Origin: an uncultured Alphaproteobacteria bacterium
GTDB taxonomy: Bacteria > Pseudomonadota > Alphaproteobacteria > UBA6615
Length of the DNA stretch: 64,000 nucleotides
Assembly (NCBI GenBank): GCA_943787445.1
Contig: CALSML010000016.1
Span: forward strand, 1-64,000
Direction: 5' to 3'
Part shown: positions 55,882 through 64,000 of the stretch, piece after piece
Numbering within the stretch: the stretch's first letter is position 1
How the letters are laid out: each line of letters opens with the position of its first letter
Program-made: the position numbers and the translations under genes
Notes under the pieces: generated by a model
What the model saw: only the letters and a program-made list of their open reading frames with translations
What the model was told of the DNA's origin: nothing
The model's database searches: none

Positions 55882-58800
55882 ATGCGGATCGAACGCCGCT
55901 TTACAGTTGAGGGTGCAAGTCCGTACGCGGACATCGAGTTCAGAACCACGTCGAGCGAAATCCGCAACCCGGATGGCTCCGTGGTCTTTGCTGCTGCCGA
56001 TATAGACGTACCTGCTGCCTGGACGCAGGTGGCCTGCGATATTCTGGCTCAGAAATATTTCCGCAAGGCCGGGGTGCCAGCAAAACTCAAAGCAGTGCCA
56101 GAGGATGACGTCCCCGGGTTTCTTTGGCGCAAGCAGGCCGATGAGCCGAAAATCAAGAAGCTGGCGGAAGACAAACGCTACACGGGCGAAAGCGATTCCC
56201 GACAGGTTTTCGATCGTCTAGCCGGCACCTGGGCCTATTGGGGCTGGAAAGGTGGATATTTCGATTCCGCTGAAGATGCGAGCGCCTATTACGACGAGAT
56301 GCGCTTCATGCTGGCCAGCCAGATGGCTGCGCCGAACAGCCCGCAATGGTTCAACACCGGACTCCACTGGGCTTATGGAATCGACGGCCCGGGTCAGGGT
56401 CACCACTATGTGGATTTCCAGACCGGCAAGCTTACCAAGTCCAAAAGCGCCTATGAGCACCCGCAGCCACACGCCTGTTTCATTCAATCCGTTGCCGATG
56501 ATCTGGTCGGTGATGGCGGCATCATGGATTTGTGGGTGCGCGAAGCACGTCTGTTCAAATACGGGTCCGGCACCGGTTCGAATTTCTCGAACATTCGCGG
56601 CTCGAATGAAGCGCTGTCAGGTGGAGGCAAATCATCCGGTCTGATGAGTTTCCTCAAGATTGGTGATCGTGCCGCGGGCGCCATCAAGTCCGGTGGTACC
56701 ACCCGTCGTGCCGCCAAGATGGTTGTGGTCGATATCGACCATCCCGATATCGAGGAATACATCGAGTGGAAGGTCCTCGAAGAACAGAAGGTTGCCGCTC
56801 TGGTCACCGGTTCGAAAACTTGTCAGCTGCATCTGACCGCCATCATGGAAGCCTGCAATGGCGCCGACGCACCGGAAGGTGATGAGCGCTTCAACCCGGC
56901 GGAAAACCCGGAACTGAAACGCGCCATCCGTGCCGCCCGCAAGGCCATGGTGCCCGACAATTACGCCCAGCGCGTGATTCAGTTCGCCCAGCAGGGGTTC
57001 AAGGAAATCTCTTTCCCCACCTATGATACGGACTGGGATTCCGATGCCTATCTGACGGTTGCGGGTCAGAACTCCAACAATTCCGTGCGCGTCACGGACG
57101 ACTTCCTTAAAGCAGTTCAGGCAGGCGCGGACTGGGATCTCACCAGCCGTACCGATGGCGGTGTCGCAAAGACCGTCAATGCCAGCGAACTCTGGGACAA
57201 GGTGTCCTATGCGGCCTGGTCCTGCGCGGATCCGGGTATCCAGTACGATACGACAATCAACGACTGGCACACCTGCCCCCAGTCAGGCCGGATCAATGCG
57301 TCGAACCCGTGTTCGGAATATATGTTCCTTGACGATACGGCGTGCAACCTCGCATCCCTGAACCTGATGACCTTCTGGAATAACGACGGCAGTTTTGATG
57401 TCGACGGTTTCACTCACGCTGTGCGTTTGTGGACCGTGACACTCGAAGTTTCCGTTCTCATGGCACAGTTTCCCTCGAAGGAAATTGCCCGCCGGAGCTA
57501 TGAGTTCCGCACGCTGGGTCTTGGCTACGCCAATATCGGTGGGCTGCTGATGGCCTCCAGCCTGCCTTACGACAGCGATGCGGGTCGGGCTCTCTGCGCC
57601 TCCATCACCGCGCTCATGACCGGCGTCTGCTACGCAACCTCGGCAGAAATGGCCGAAGAACTGGGCACCTTCCCGGGCTATGCCAAGAACGCGGACGATA
57701 TGCTCCGCGTGATCCGCAATCATCGCCGTGCAGCATATGGTGACACCAAAGGCTACGAAGCACTGGCAACCCTGCCTGTGCCTCTCGATCACGCCAACTG
57801 CCCTGACACGCCCATTGCCGCCGCAGCCATGGAGGCATGGGACCTTGCCTTGGAGCGTGGCGAAAAGCATGGCTATCGCAATGCGCAGACCACGGTGGTC
57901 GCACCCACGGGCACGATCGGTCTGGTCATGGATTGTGATACCACCGGTATCGAGCCTGACTTCGCGCTGGTGAAGTTCAAGAAACTGGCCGGCGGCGGCT
58001 ACTTCAAGATCATCAACCGCATGGTCCCACAGGCCATGCAGCGCCTCGGCTACACGCCCAAGCAGATTGACGAGATGGTAAACTATGCCGTCGGTTATGG
58101 CTCACTAGCCGATGCCCCCGCGATCAATCATGCAACCCTTGCCGAAAAAGGCTTTGGTGATGAACAGATCGCCGCGATCGAAGAAGGGCTTGGCACCGCT
58201 TTCGACATCCGGTTTGCGTTCAACAAATGGACCCTGGGCGAAACCTTCTGCACCGAAACACTCGGTCTTGAAGTCGCCCAACTCGATGACATGTCCTTCG
58301 ACCTGCTCGCCTCAATCGGCTTTACCGAAGAGCAGATCGAGGCGGCCAACAACCACGCCTGCGGCACCATGACCCTCGAGGGCGCACCGCATATCAAGGA
58401 TCAGCATCTGCCCATTTTCGACTGTGCCAATCCCTGCGGCAAGATAGGCAAGCGCTTCCTGTCAGTCGACAGTCACATCCGTATGATGGCGGCATCCCAG
58501 CCGTTCATCTCCGGGGCCATCTCCAAAACCATCAACATGCCCAACAGCGCCAGCGTCGAAGAATGCGCCGATGCCTATATGCTGTCTTGGAGCCTGGGTC
58601 TGAAAGCCAACGCGCTTTATCGCGATGGCTCCAAGCTAAGCCAGCCGCTGCAATCCCAGCTGCTCGCGGATGATTCGGATGATGCTGAAGATATCATCGA
58701 AGCCTTGATCGATGCCCCGAACGGGCAGCGCGCCGAAATGGTGGCGGAACGGATCGTCGAACGAATCGTCGAGCGTGAAGTTGATCGTCAGAAGCTTCCC

Positions 58801-59577
58801 CATCGTCGCAAGGGATACACCCAGAAAGCCATTGTCGGAGGCCACAAGGTCTATATCCGCACCGGCGAATATGACGACGGCACCATCGGTGAAGTCTTCC
58901 TCGACATGCACAAGGAGGGCGCTGCCTTCCGCTCGCTGATGAACAACTTCGCCATCGCGGTGTCCATCGGCCTGCAATATGGCGTCCCACTGGAAGAATT
59001 TGTGGATGCTTATACATTCACACGCTTCGAACCCTCGGGCCCGGTGGAAGGGAATGAGACCATCAAGATGGCAAGTTCCATTCTGGACTATGTGTTCCGC
59101 GAACTGGCCATAAGCTATCTCGGGCGCAACGATCTCGCGCATGTGGAAATCGACGACCTCGAGCCCGACACGATGGGCCGGGGCGAATCCGATGACGGAT
59201 TGCCACCACTGTCGAAACTCACAGAATCCGTCGTCAGTACGGGCTATGTCCGCCGCTCCACCCTGTCGGTGATCGAAGGCGGCTTACGCGAACTCGAGCC
59301 GGTGCAACAGGCACCGGAAGCTTCCGTTGCAGCAACAGGCACCGACGGAATGGCCACCGGGGAGATTGAATCCGCGGTGACCCCCATGCCCTCGGCCGGG
59401 CAGCAGCAGCTCGATCTGGAATATGTGGTGCAGGAAGAACGTTCAATGCGCATTCGTCAGGCACGCCTGAAAGGATACGAGGGTGATGCCTGTGGCGAGT
59501 GTGGAAACTTCACACTTCTGCGAAACGGAACATGCATGAAATGCGACACCTGTGGCGGAACCAGCGGGTGTAGCTAA
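55882..59577 (+). CDS. nrdJ: Adenosylcobalamin-dependent ribonucleoside-diphosphate reductase (class II)
   Basis: A 1231-residue enzyme that makes deoxynucleotides with B12 and works with or without oxygen. The catalytic barrel is in the first 850 residues: [71 protein letters not shown] and the Cys of [20 protein letters not shown], then [20 protein letters not shown]. The C-terminus has a DUF3330-like zinc ribbon ([20 protein letters not shown]) and ends CGGTSGCS. Start ATG 55882 with GGGGGA upstream. An NrdR gene is in the window. Confidence 0.96.
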   Translation: MRIERRFTVEGASPYADIEFRTTSSEIRNPDGSVVFAAADIDVPAAWTQVACDILAQKYFRKAGVPAKLKAVPEDDVPGFLWRKQADEPKIKKLAEDKRYTGESDSRQVFDRLAGTWAYWGWKGGYFDSAEDASAYYDEMRFMLASQMAAPNSPQWFNTGLHWAYGIDGPGQGHHYVDFQTGKLTKSKSAYEHPQPHACFIQSVADDLVGDGGIMDLWVREARLFKYGSGTGSNFSNIRGSNEALSGGGKSSGLMSFLKIGDRAAGAIKSGGTTRRAAKMVVVDIDHPDIEEYIEWKVLEEQKVAALVTGSKTCQLHLTAIMEACNGADAPEGDERFNPAENPELKRAIRAARKAMVPDNYAQRVIQFAQQGFKEISFPTYDTDWDSDAYLTVAGQNSNNSVRVTDDFLKAVQAGADWDLTSRTDGGVAKTVNASELWDKVSYAAWSCADPGIQYDTTINDWHTCPQSGRINASNPCSEYMFLDDTACNLASLNLMTFWNNDGSFDVDGFTHAVRLWTVTLEVSVLMAQFPSKEIARRSYEFRTLGLGYANIGGLLMASSLPYDSDAGRALCASITALMTGVCYATSAEMAEELGTFPGYAKNADDMLRVIRNHRRAAYGDTKGYEALATLPVPLDHANCPDTPIAAAAMEAWDLALERGEKHGYRNAQTTVVAPTGTIGLVMDCDTTGIEPDFALVKFKKLAGGGYFKIINRMVPQAMQRLGYTPKQIDEMVNYAVGYGSLADAPAINHATLAEKGFGDEQIAAIEEGLGTAFDIRFAFNKWTLGETFCTETLGLEVAQLDDMSFDLLASIGFTEEQIEAANNHACGTMTLEGAPHIKDQHLPIFDCANPCGKIGKRFLSVDSHIRMMAASQPFISGAISKTINMPNSASVEECADAYMLSWSLGLKANALYRDGSKLSQPLQSQLLADDSDDAEDIIEALIDAPNGQRAEMVAERIVERIVEREVDRQKLPHRRKGYTQKAIVGGHKVYIRTGEYDDGTIGEVFLDMHKEGAAFRSLMNNFAIAVSIGLQYGVPLEEFVDAYTFTRFEPSGPVEGNETIKMASSILDYVFRELAISYLGRNDLAHVEIDDLEPDTMGRGESDDGLPPLSKLTESVVSTGYVRRSTLSVIEGGLRELEPVQQAPEASVAATGTDGMATGEIESAVTPMPSAGQQQLDLEYVVQEERSMRIRQARLKGYEGDACGECGNFTLLRNGTCMKCDTCGGTSGCS

Positions 59578-59580
59578 GGA

Positions 59581-59613
59581 ATTCAGGCGGGGCCGGACCC
59601 CAATCGCCTGAAT
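59581..59613 (+). other. Stem-loop just after nrdJ
   Basis: ATTCAGGCG at 59581-59589 pairs with CGCCTGAAT at 59605-59613, with an inner GGG/CCC stem. It starts three bases after the nrdJ stop and has no T-tract; the real terminator is 55 bases further on. It could be an mRNA end stabiliser or part of a small RNA ending at that terminator. Confidence 0.5.
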
Positions 59614-59667
59614 GGTCGACCCCGTGCCAGTCCGATTGGCACCGGGTTACACTCTCCTCCCTGACCT

Positions 59668-59704
59668 CCGGGGTGTGCAAAGGTAGGCGCACCCCGGTTT
59701 TTTT
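59668..59704 (+). terminator. Strong terminator between nrdJ and ridA
   Basis: CCGGGGTGTGC at 59668-59678 pairs with GCGCACCCCGG at 59687-59697 (one G-U pair) around an eight-base loop, then seven T residues on the plus strand. Confidence 0.92.
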
Positions 59705-59781
59705 GATGGAATCAGGCTGCAGAACGCCTGCCTAGCCTGTCATACTCAATTCCACAGCACACGATTATCGAAGGACAAACC

Positions 59782-60249
59782 ATGGCTGGAAAAATCGACG
59801 TACGCCTTTCCGAACTCGGAATTGAACTCCCCGCCGCCAATGCCCCGGCCGGAAACTACGTGCCTTTCGTACGTACGGGAAATCTGCTTTTCGTCTCCGG
59901 GCAAATCCCTATGGTCGACGGCAAGCCTGGTTTCGTTGGACATCTCGGCGCCGAGTTTGACGTCGAGGACGGCGCGGCAGCGGCACGAATTTGTGCACTT
60001 TCAGTGATAGCGCAGGCCAAGGTGGGCCTCGACGGTGATCTCGACCTCATCACACGGGTCGTGAAGCTGACAGGTTTTGTGGCAGCCACACCCGACTTCA
60101 AGGCCCATCCCACGGTCGTCAATGGTGCCTCTGATCTGATGGCGGAAGTCTTCGGTGATGCCGGCGCCCATGCCCGCGCGGCAGTCGGCATGTCCTCCCT
60201 GCCCGCCGGTGTCGCGGTCGAGGTTGAAGCCATATTCGAAGTGTCCTGA
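59782..60249 (+). CDS. RidA family protein
   Basis: 155 residues of the YjgF/YER057c/UK114 fold, trimeric enamine/imine deaminases that clear reactive 2-aminoacrylate. Parts seen: YVPFVRTGNLLFVSGQIPMV, GHLGAEFDVEDGAAAARICAL, LDLITRVVKLTGFVAATPDF and PAGVAVEVEAIFEVS at the end. The substrate Arg of RidA is replaced in the C-terminal segment (SSLPAGVAVEVEA), so this is a subfamily other than archetypal RidA and may have another activity. Start 59782 with AAGGAC before it. Confidence 0.9.
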   Translation: MAGKIDVRLSELGIELPAANAPAGNYVPFVRTGNLLFVSGQIPMVDGKPGFVGHLGAEFDVEDGAAAARICALSVIAQAKVGLDGDLDLITRVVKLTGFVAATPDFKAHPTVVNGASDLMAEVFGDAGAHARAAVGMSSLPAGVAVEVEAIFEVS

Positions 60250-60266
60250 TCGGGGTCTGCAAGACT

Positions 60267-61196
60267 GTGAGCCAGATCCACTCCCATTCCCATGGACCCG
60301 CACCGGTTGATACGCCGGGTGGCGACAAGCGGCTGGCCTTTGCCATCGCCGTCAATGTGCTGCTGACCGTGGTGCAGGTGATTGGCGGTGTGTTCTCGGG
60401 CAGTCTGGCCCTGATCGCTGATGCCATCCACAACCTCTCCGACGCCGCGGCGCTGGCCATTGCCCTGATCGCACGCAAGATTTCCCGCCAGCCTGCCGAT
60501 GCCAACCACACCTACGGGCATGGCCGGGCTGAGATGATCGGTGCGGTGTTCAATCTGGCCTGGCTGATCTTCATCGGCCTGTTCCTGATCGTGGAGGCCG
60601 TCGACCGGCTGATCGACCCGCAGCCCGTCGAGGGCTGGACCGTTGTGATCATTGCCGGTGTCGCCCTGATCGTCGACACCGCGACCGTGATGCTGACCTA
60701 CGCCATGGCAAAGCAGTCGATGAACATTCGGGCAGCCTTCATCCACAACCTCTCGGATGCGATGGCATCGGTCGGAGTGATCATCGGCGGCACCCTGATC
60801 ATTCTCTACGAATGGCTCTTCATTGATGCGATCGTCACCATGGCGATCTCGATCTATATCCTGGCCCATGCCGGTATCGAGATTCCCAAGGCCATCCATA
60901 TCCTGATGCAGGGTGTCCCGCAAGACATCGACGTCACCGAAGTCACGCAAAGCCTGCAGAAGGTCGAAGGTGTGCGAGATGTCCATCACGTGCATATCTG
61001 GCATATCGATGAACACCGCCTGTCGCTGGAAGCCCATGTGGTGATTAACCCGGTCGACATGGGTCAGATGGAAGACATCAAGAACGCGATCAAGGCATTG
61101 CTGCTAGCAGAGTTCGACATCGGACATTCGACCCTGGAGTTCGAATTCCCCGGCCGTGATGACGCGCCGCTTGGTGTCGAAGAGCCCGCACACTAG
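60267..61196 (+). CDS. Cation diffusion facilitator (CzcD-like metal exporter)
   Basis: 309 residues, six helices, zinc/cobalt/cadmium-type exporter. The first metal site is in LIADAIHNLSDAAALAIALIA and the second in MNIRAAFIHNLSDAMASVGV, each HxxxD; the C-terminal domain HVHIWHIDEHRLSLEAHVVI is the cytoplasmic metal sensor. The N-terminus is His-rich (HSHSHG). Start GTG at 60267, 17 bases after ridA, so the two may be cotranscribed. Substrate likely Zn2+ or Co2+, from the family. Confidence 0.93.
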   Translation: MSQIHSHSHGPAPVDTPGGDKRLAFAIAVNVLLTVVQVIGGVFSGSLALIADAIHNLSDAAALAIALIARKISRQPADANHTYGHGRAEMIGAVFNLAWLIFIGLFLIVEAVDRLIDPQPVEGWTVVIIAGVALIVDTATVMLTYAMAKQSMNIRAAFIHNLSDAMASVGVIIGGTLIILYEWLFIDAIVTMAISIYILAHAGIEIPKAIHILMQGVPQDIDVTEVTQSLQKVEGVRDVHHVHIWHIDEHRLSLEAHVVINPVDMGQMEDIKNAIKALLLAEFDIGHSTLEFEFPGRDDAPLGVEEPAH

Positions 61197-61205
61197 ACTG
61201 CCGTC

Positions 61206-62366
61206 ATGCCCGACGGTGACACAGCACTTTCCGCACGAATTGTCGAACACATCGCGAATATCCCGGCCGACACGTGGGAGAAACTCGCCGGTGACGGCAA
61301 TCCGTTTGTCAGTCACCAGTTTTTGCATGCGCTGGAGGAAACCGGCTGTGCGACGAATGAGGCTGGCTGGCTGCCCCAGCATCTCGTGGTCGAAGAGACC
61401 GACGGCACGATCATTGCCGCCGCACCGATGTATCTGAAAAGCCACTCCCAGGGCGAGTATGTGTTCGACCATGGCTGGGCCAATGCGTGGGAACGCGCCG
61501 GAGGCCGCTACTATCCGAAAATGCAGGTTGCCGCGCCTTTCTCCCCGGTGTCAGGGCCGCGTCTGCTGGCCGGCGCGGGTCCGGATTCGGATGATGCCCG
61601 CCTGACGCTGCTGCGGGCACTCGAAACCGTGTGCAAACAGCTCGATGTGTCATCCGTGCATGTCACATTCTGCACCGAGCGCGAACATGCGCTGATGGGG
61701 ATTGCCGACTGGATTCCCCGGGTGGGCCGCCAGTTCCACTGGCACAACCGCGGTTATGAGACATTCGATGATTTTCTTGCAGCCCTGACCAGCCGCAAAC
61801 GAAAGATGATCCGCAAGGAGCGGCGACAGGTTGCCGATCAGGGTATCCGGGTCCGCGCCCTCAGCGGCGATGACATCCGCCCCGAACACTGGGATGCCTT
61901 CTATCAGTTCTATGTGGATACCTATGACCGGAAATGGGGCTACCCCTATCTGACCCGGGCTTTCTTCGAAGCGGCACAGGCCCGGCTCGGGCAGAAGATC
62001 GTTCTGGTGATAGCAGATATGGACGGGCTCCCCGTCGCGGGTGCGCTCAATCTGCGGGGCACAGACGCTCTCTATGGGCGCAACTGGGGCTGCCTCGGCG
62101 ACTTCCGGTTCCTCCATTTCGAAGCCTGCTACTATCAGGCGATCGAATATGCGATCGACAATGCTCTCTCCACGGTCGAGGCCGGCACCCAAGGCCCCCA
62201 CAAGATCCAGCGCGGCTACGAACCGGTGCAGACCTATTCAGGTCACTACATTCCCAATGATGGCTTCCGAGAGGCGGTCGCGCGTTTCTGCGAGGAAGAA
62301 CGACGCGAGGTGGACTGGGAAATGGAAGCCTATGCCGAGCACCTGCCCTATCGGCAGGAGAATTAA
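61206..62366 (+). CDS. GNAT/FemAB-like acyltransferase (DUF482 family)
   Basis: 386 residues with two GNAT-like halves. The family core has NPFVSHQFLHALEETGCA, WLPQHLVVEETDGTIIAAAP, YLKSHSQGEYVFDHGWANAW, FSPVSGPRLL, a basic RKRKMIRKERRQV stretch and DTYDRKWGYPYLTRAFFEA. The second half ends with AGTQGPHKIQRGYEPVQTYS. DUF482 proteins resemble FemAB aminoacyltransferases; the substrate is unknown. It follows the CDF gene after 9 bases and converges with clpA (18 bases). Confidence 0.88.
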   Translation: MPDGDTALSARIVEHIANIPADTWEKLAGDGNPFVSHQFLHALEETGCATNEAGWLPQHLVVEETDGTIIAAAPMYLKSHSQGEYVFDHGWANAWERAGGRYYPKMQVAAPFSPVSGPRLLAGAGPDSDDARLTLLRALETVCKQLDVSSVHVTFCTEREHALMGIADWIPRVGRQFHWHNRGYETFDDFLAALTSRKRKMIRKERRQVADQGIRVRALSGDDIRPEHWDAFYQFYVDTYDRKWGYPYLTRAFFEAAQARLGQKIVLVIADMDGLPVAGALNLRGTDALYGRNWGCLGDFRFLHFEACYYQAIEYAIDNALSTVEAGTQGPHKIQRGYEPVQTYSGHYIPNDGFREAVARFCEEERREVDWEMEAYAEHLPYRQEN

Positions 62367-62384
62367 ACCTACGGGCGTTCGCGT

Positions 62385-64000
62385 CTACTTCTCGACGAGC
62401 GCCGGTTCCTTTTCGCCATCACCGGAATCATCGGGATTCGGCTTCTTCCGCTTCTTGCCGGATCCGCCGTCACCCGAAGGCTTGTCCTCGGCAATCCCGA
62501 AGGTCAGTTCGCCATCCTCGACCCCCACATTCACAGCCCCGCCCTTGCTGAGTTTTCCGAATAACAATTCTTCAGCGAGCGGCTGTTTCAGGCTTTCCTG
62601 AATCAAGCGGGCGAGCGGACGAGCGCCAAATTGCGGGTCATAACCCTTCTTGGCCAGCCACTCGCGGGCATCGTCATCCAGCGTGATGGTGACGTTGCGG
62701 TCTTCCAGCTGGGATTCCAGCTGCATGACGAACTTGTCGACCACACGGCCCATCACATCCGGCGAGAGGTTTTTGAACCCGATCACCGCATCTAGGCGAT
62801 TCCGGAATTCCGGGGTGAACAGCGATTGATCGCTTCTTCATCATCTCCTTCACGCACGCCTGCCCCAAACCCATAGCGGGCTTGGCCAGATCGGATGCAC
62901 CGGCATTGGTGGTCATGATCAGACCACATTGCGGAAGTCGACGGACTTGCCGTTGTGATCAGTCAGTTTGCCGTAGTCCATCACCTGCAACAGGATGTTG
63001 AACAGATCAGGATGGGCCTTCTCGATTTCATCGAGCAGCAACACCTGATGCGGGTGCTGATCGATCGCATCGGTCAGCAGGCCACCCTGGTCAAACCCGA
63101 CATATCCCGGCGGCGCACCGATCAAACGAGAGATCGAGTGGCGTTCCATATATTCCGACATGTCGAACCGGGTCAGTTCCACACCGAGGGAGCGCGCCAG
63201 CTGACGTGCAGCTTCGGTCTTGCCCACCCCGGTCGGACCGGAGAACAGATAGGCCCCGATGGGCTTCTCCGGCTCCCGCAAACCCGCACGCGCCAGCTTG
63301 ATCGCTCCGGACAGGGCGGTGATGGCATCGTCCTGGCCAAACACCATGGTCTTGAGATCGCGCTCCAGATTTTCCAGCGCGGTCTTATCGTCCCGGCTGA
63401 CCGTCTTTCGGCGGAATGCGGGCAATCTTGGCGACAACAGCCTCCACATCCTTCACGCCGATGGTCTTCTTGCGCTTGGAGGGCGAGAGCAGTGACTGCG
63501 CGCGCACCGATTCATCAATGACGTCAATCGCACTGTCGGGCAGCTTGCGATCACCGATATAGCGGGCAGACAGTTCCACCGCCGTTCGATGGCCTGATCA
63601 GTGAAGCGGATTCATGGATGCTCCTCGTAATACGGCTTCAGACCACGCAGGATCTTGACCGCATCCTCGACCGATGGCTCATTCACATCAATTTTCTGGA
63701 ACCGGCGCACCAGTGCGCGATCCTTCTCGAAATAGCTCCGATATTCCTTGTAAGTGGTTGACCCGATGCACCGCAGCTTGCCGCTGGCCAAGGCAGGTTT
63801 CAGCAGATTCGAGGCATCCATCGCGCCGCCGGATGTGGCGCCGGCACCAATCACCGTGTGAATTTCATCGATGAAGAGCACTGCACCGGGCATGTCCTCC
63901 ATCTCGTTGATCGACCGCCTTCAGACGCTCCTCGAAATCACCGCGATAGCGGGTGCCGGCCAGCAGCGCCCCCATATCGAGCGAGAAGATCATGGCATCC
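62385..64000 (-). CDS. clpA: ATP-dependent Clp protease ATP-binding subunit ClpA, 5' end beyond window, frameshifted
   Basis: ClpA unfolds proteins for ClpP, including N-degron substrates made by Bpt and Aat. About the last 540 residues are here. Domain 1 has [20 protein letters not shown] with [20 protein letters not shown]; domain 2 has the Walker [16 protein letters not shown], Walker [35 protein letters not shown] with the ClpP-contact loop, and [11 protein letters not shown]. The C-terminal tail is Gly/Lys/Asp-rich. Frame breaks lie near 63905, 63600, 63420, 62918 and 62800-62870. All motifs are intact, so indel errors are likely. The left part of the gene is outside the window. Confidence 0.9.

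Overview
The window is about 64 kb of chromosomal DNA from an alphaproteobacterium, most likely a free-living, probably aquatic, Rhodospirillales-like lineage. I infer this from gene content and order: a CBP3-type ubiquinol-cytochrome c chaperone, a bacterial NDUFA12 homologue, a zinc-less MucR/Ros regulator, Mg-type HemB, RpoH with the RpoH box, and the order rsh-pdxJ-acpS-lepB-rnc-era-recO-parC. No rRNA, CRISPR array, insertion sequence, integrase or prophage was seen. One tRNA gene, tRNA-Pro(GGG), is present.

Layout. 0-1.4 kb: AT-rich edge, a metallophosphoesterase, tRNA-Pro and its terminator. 1.5-5.9 kb (minus): CBP3-DUF177-rpmF-plsX-fabH-ihfA-merR, the classic alphaproteobacterial lipid/ribosome cluster, with bamE divergent. 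6.5-10 kb (minus): membrane pyrophosphatase hppA and an MFS permease. 10-18.4 kb (minus): rpiB-glyA-nrdR-ribD-ribE-ribBX-ribH-nusB-thiL followed by two fliL-type genes. 18.7-23 kb: mucR, a DUF6898 gene, a cupin, a glutaryl-CoA dehydrogenase-type enzyme, a MarR regulator with a Cys-rich tail, and rpoH. 23-31.4 kb: DUF6134-MFS pair, hemB, peroxiredoxin, two alpha/beta hydrolases, bpt. 31.6-36.7 kb: a TRAP transporter of the 2-oxoacid (TakP-like) kind with unusually enlarged membrane subunits. 36.7-47.5 kb (minus): bioY and the parC-to-folK housekeeping block. 47.7-55.5 kb: NYN protein, family-5 uracil-DNA glycosylase, MarR, ornithine decarboxylase, aroQ-accB-accC-aat, and on the minus strand NDUFA12-MCE-mlaD-DUF2155. 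55.9-64 kb: B12-dependent ribonucleotide reductase nrdJ, ridA, a CDF metal exporter, a FemAB/GNAT-like protein and the 3' part of clpA.

Most genes serve core metabolism: fatty-acid initiation and phospholipid synthesis, riboflavin, one-carbon units, haem, pyridoxal, biotin-dependent malonyl-CoA, polyamines, ppGpp signalling, RNA processing and proteolysis. The outer face is served by BamE, the MCE/MlaD pair and signal peptidase.

A striking technical property is that genes in about 0.7-11.1 kb and 62.8-64 kb are broken by many one-base frameshifts even where they are expected to be essential (plsX, fabH, bamE, clpA), while 11.1-62.7 kb is nearly clean. I read this as indel error at the two flanks, not gene decay; coordinates for those genes span the mended reading frame. 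No obviously new defence or mobile system is present. The most unusual items are the TRAP permease with a 330-residue helical tail, the MarR-Cys protein facing rpoH across a 13-bp direct repeat, the tandem MCE genes, a stop codon inside a DUF6898 gene, and a small ORF coupled to hemB.
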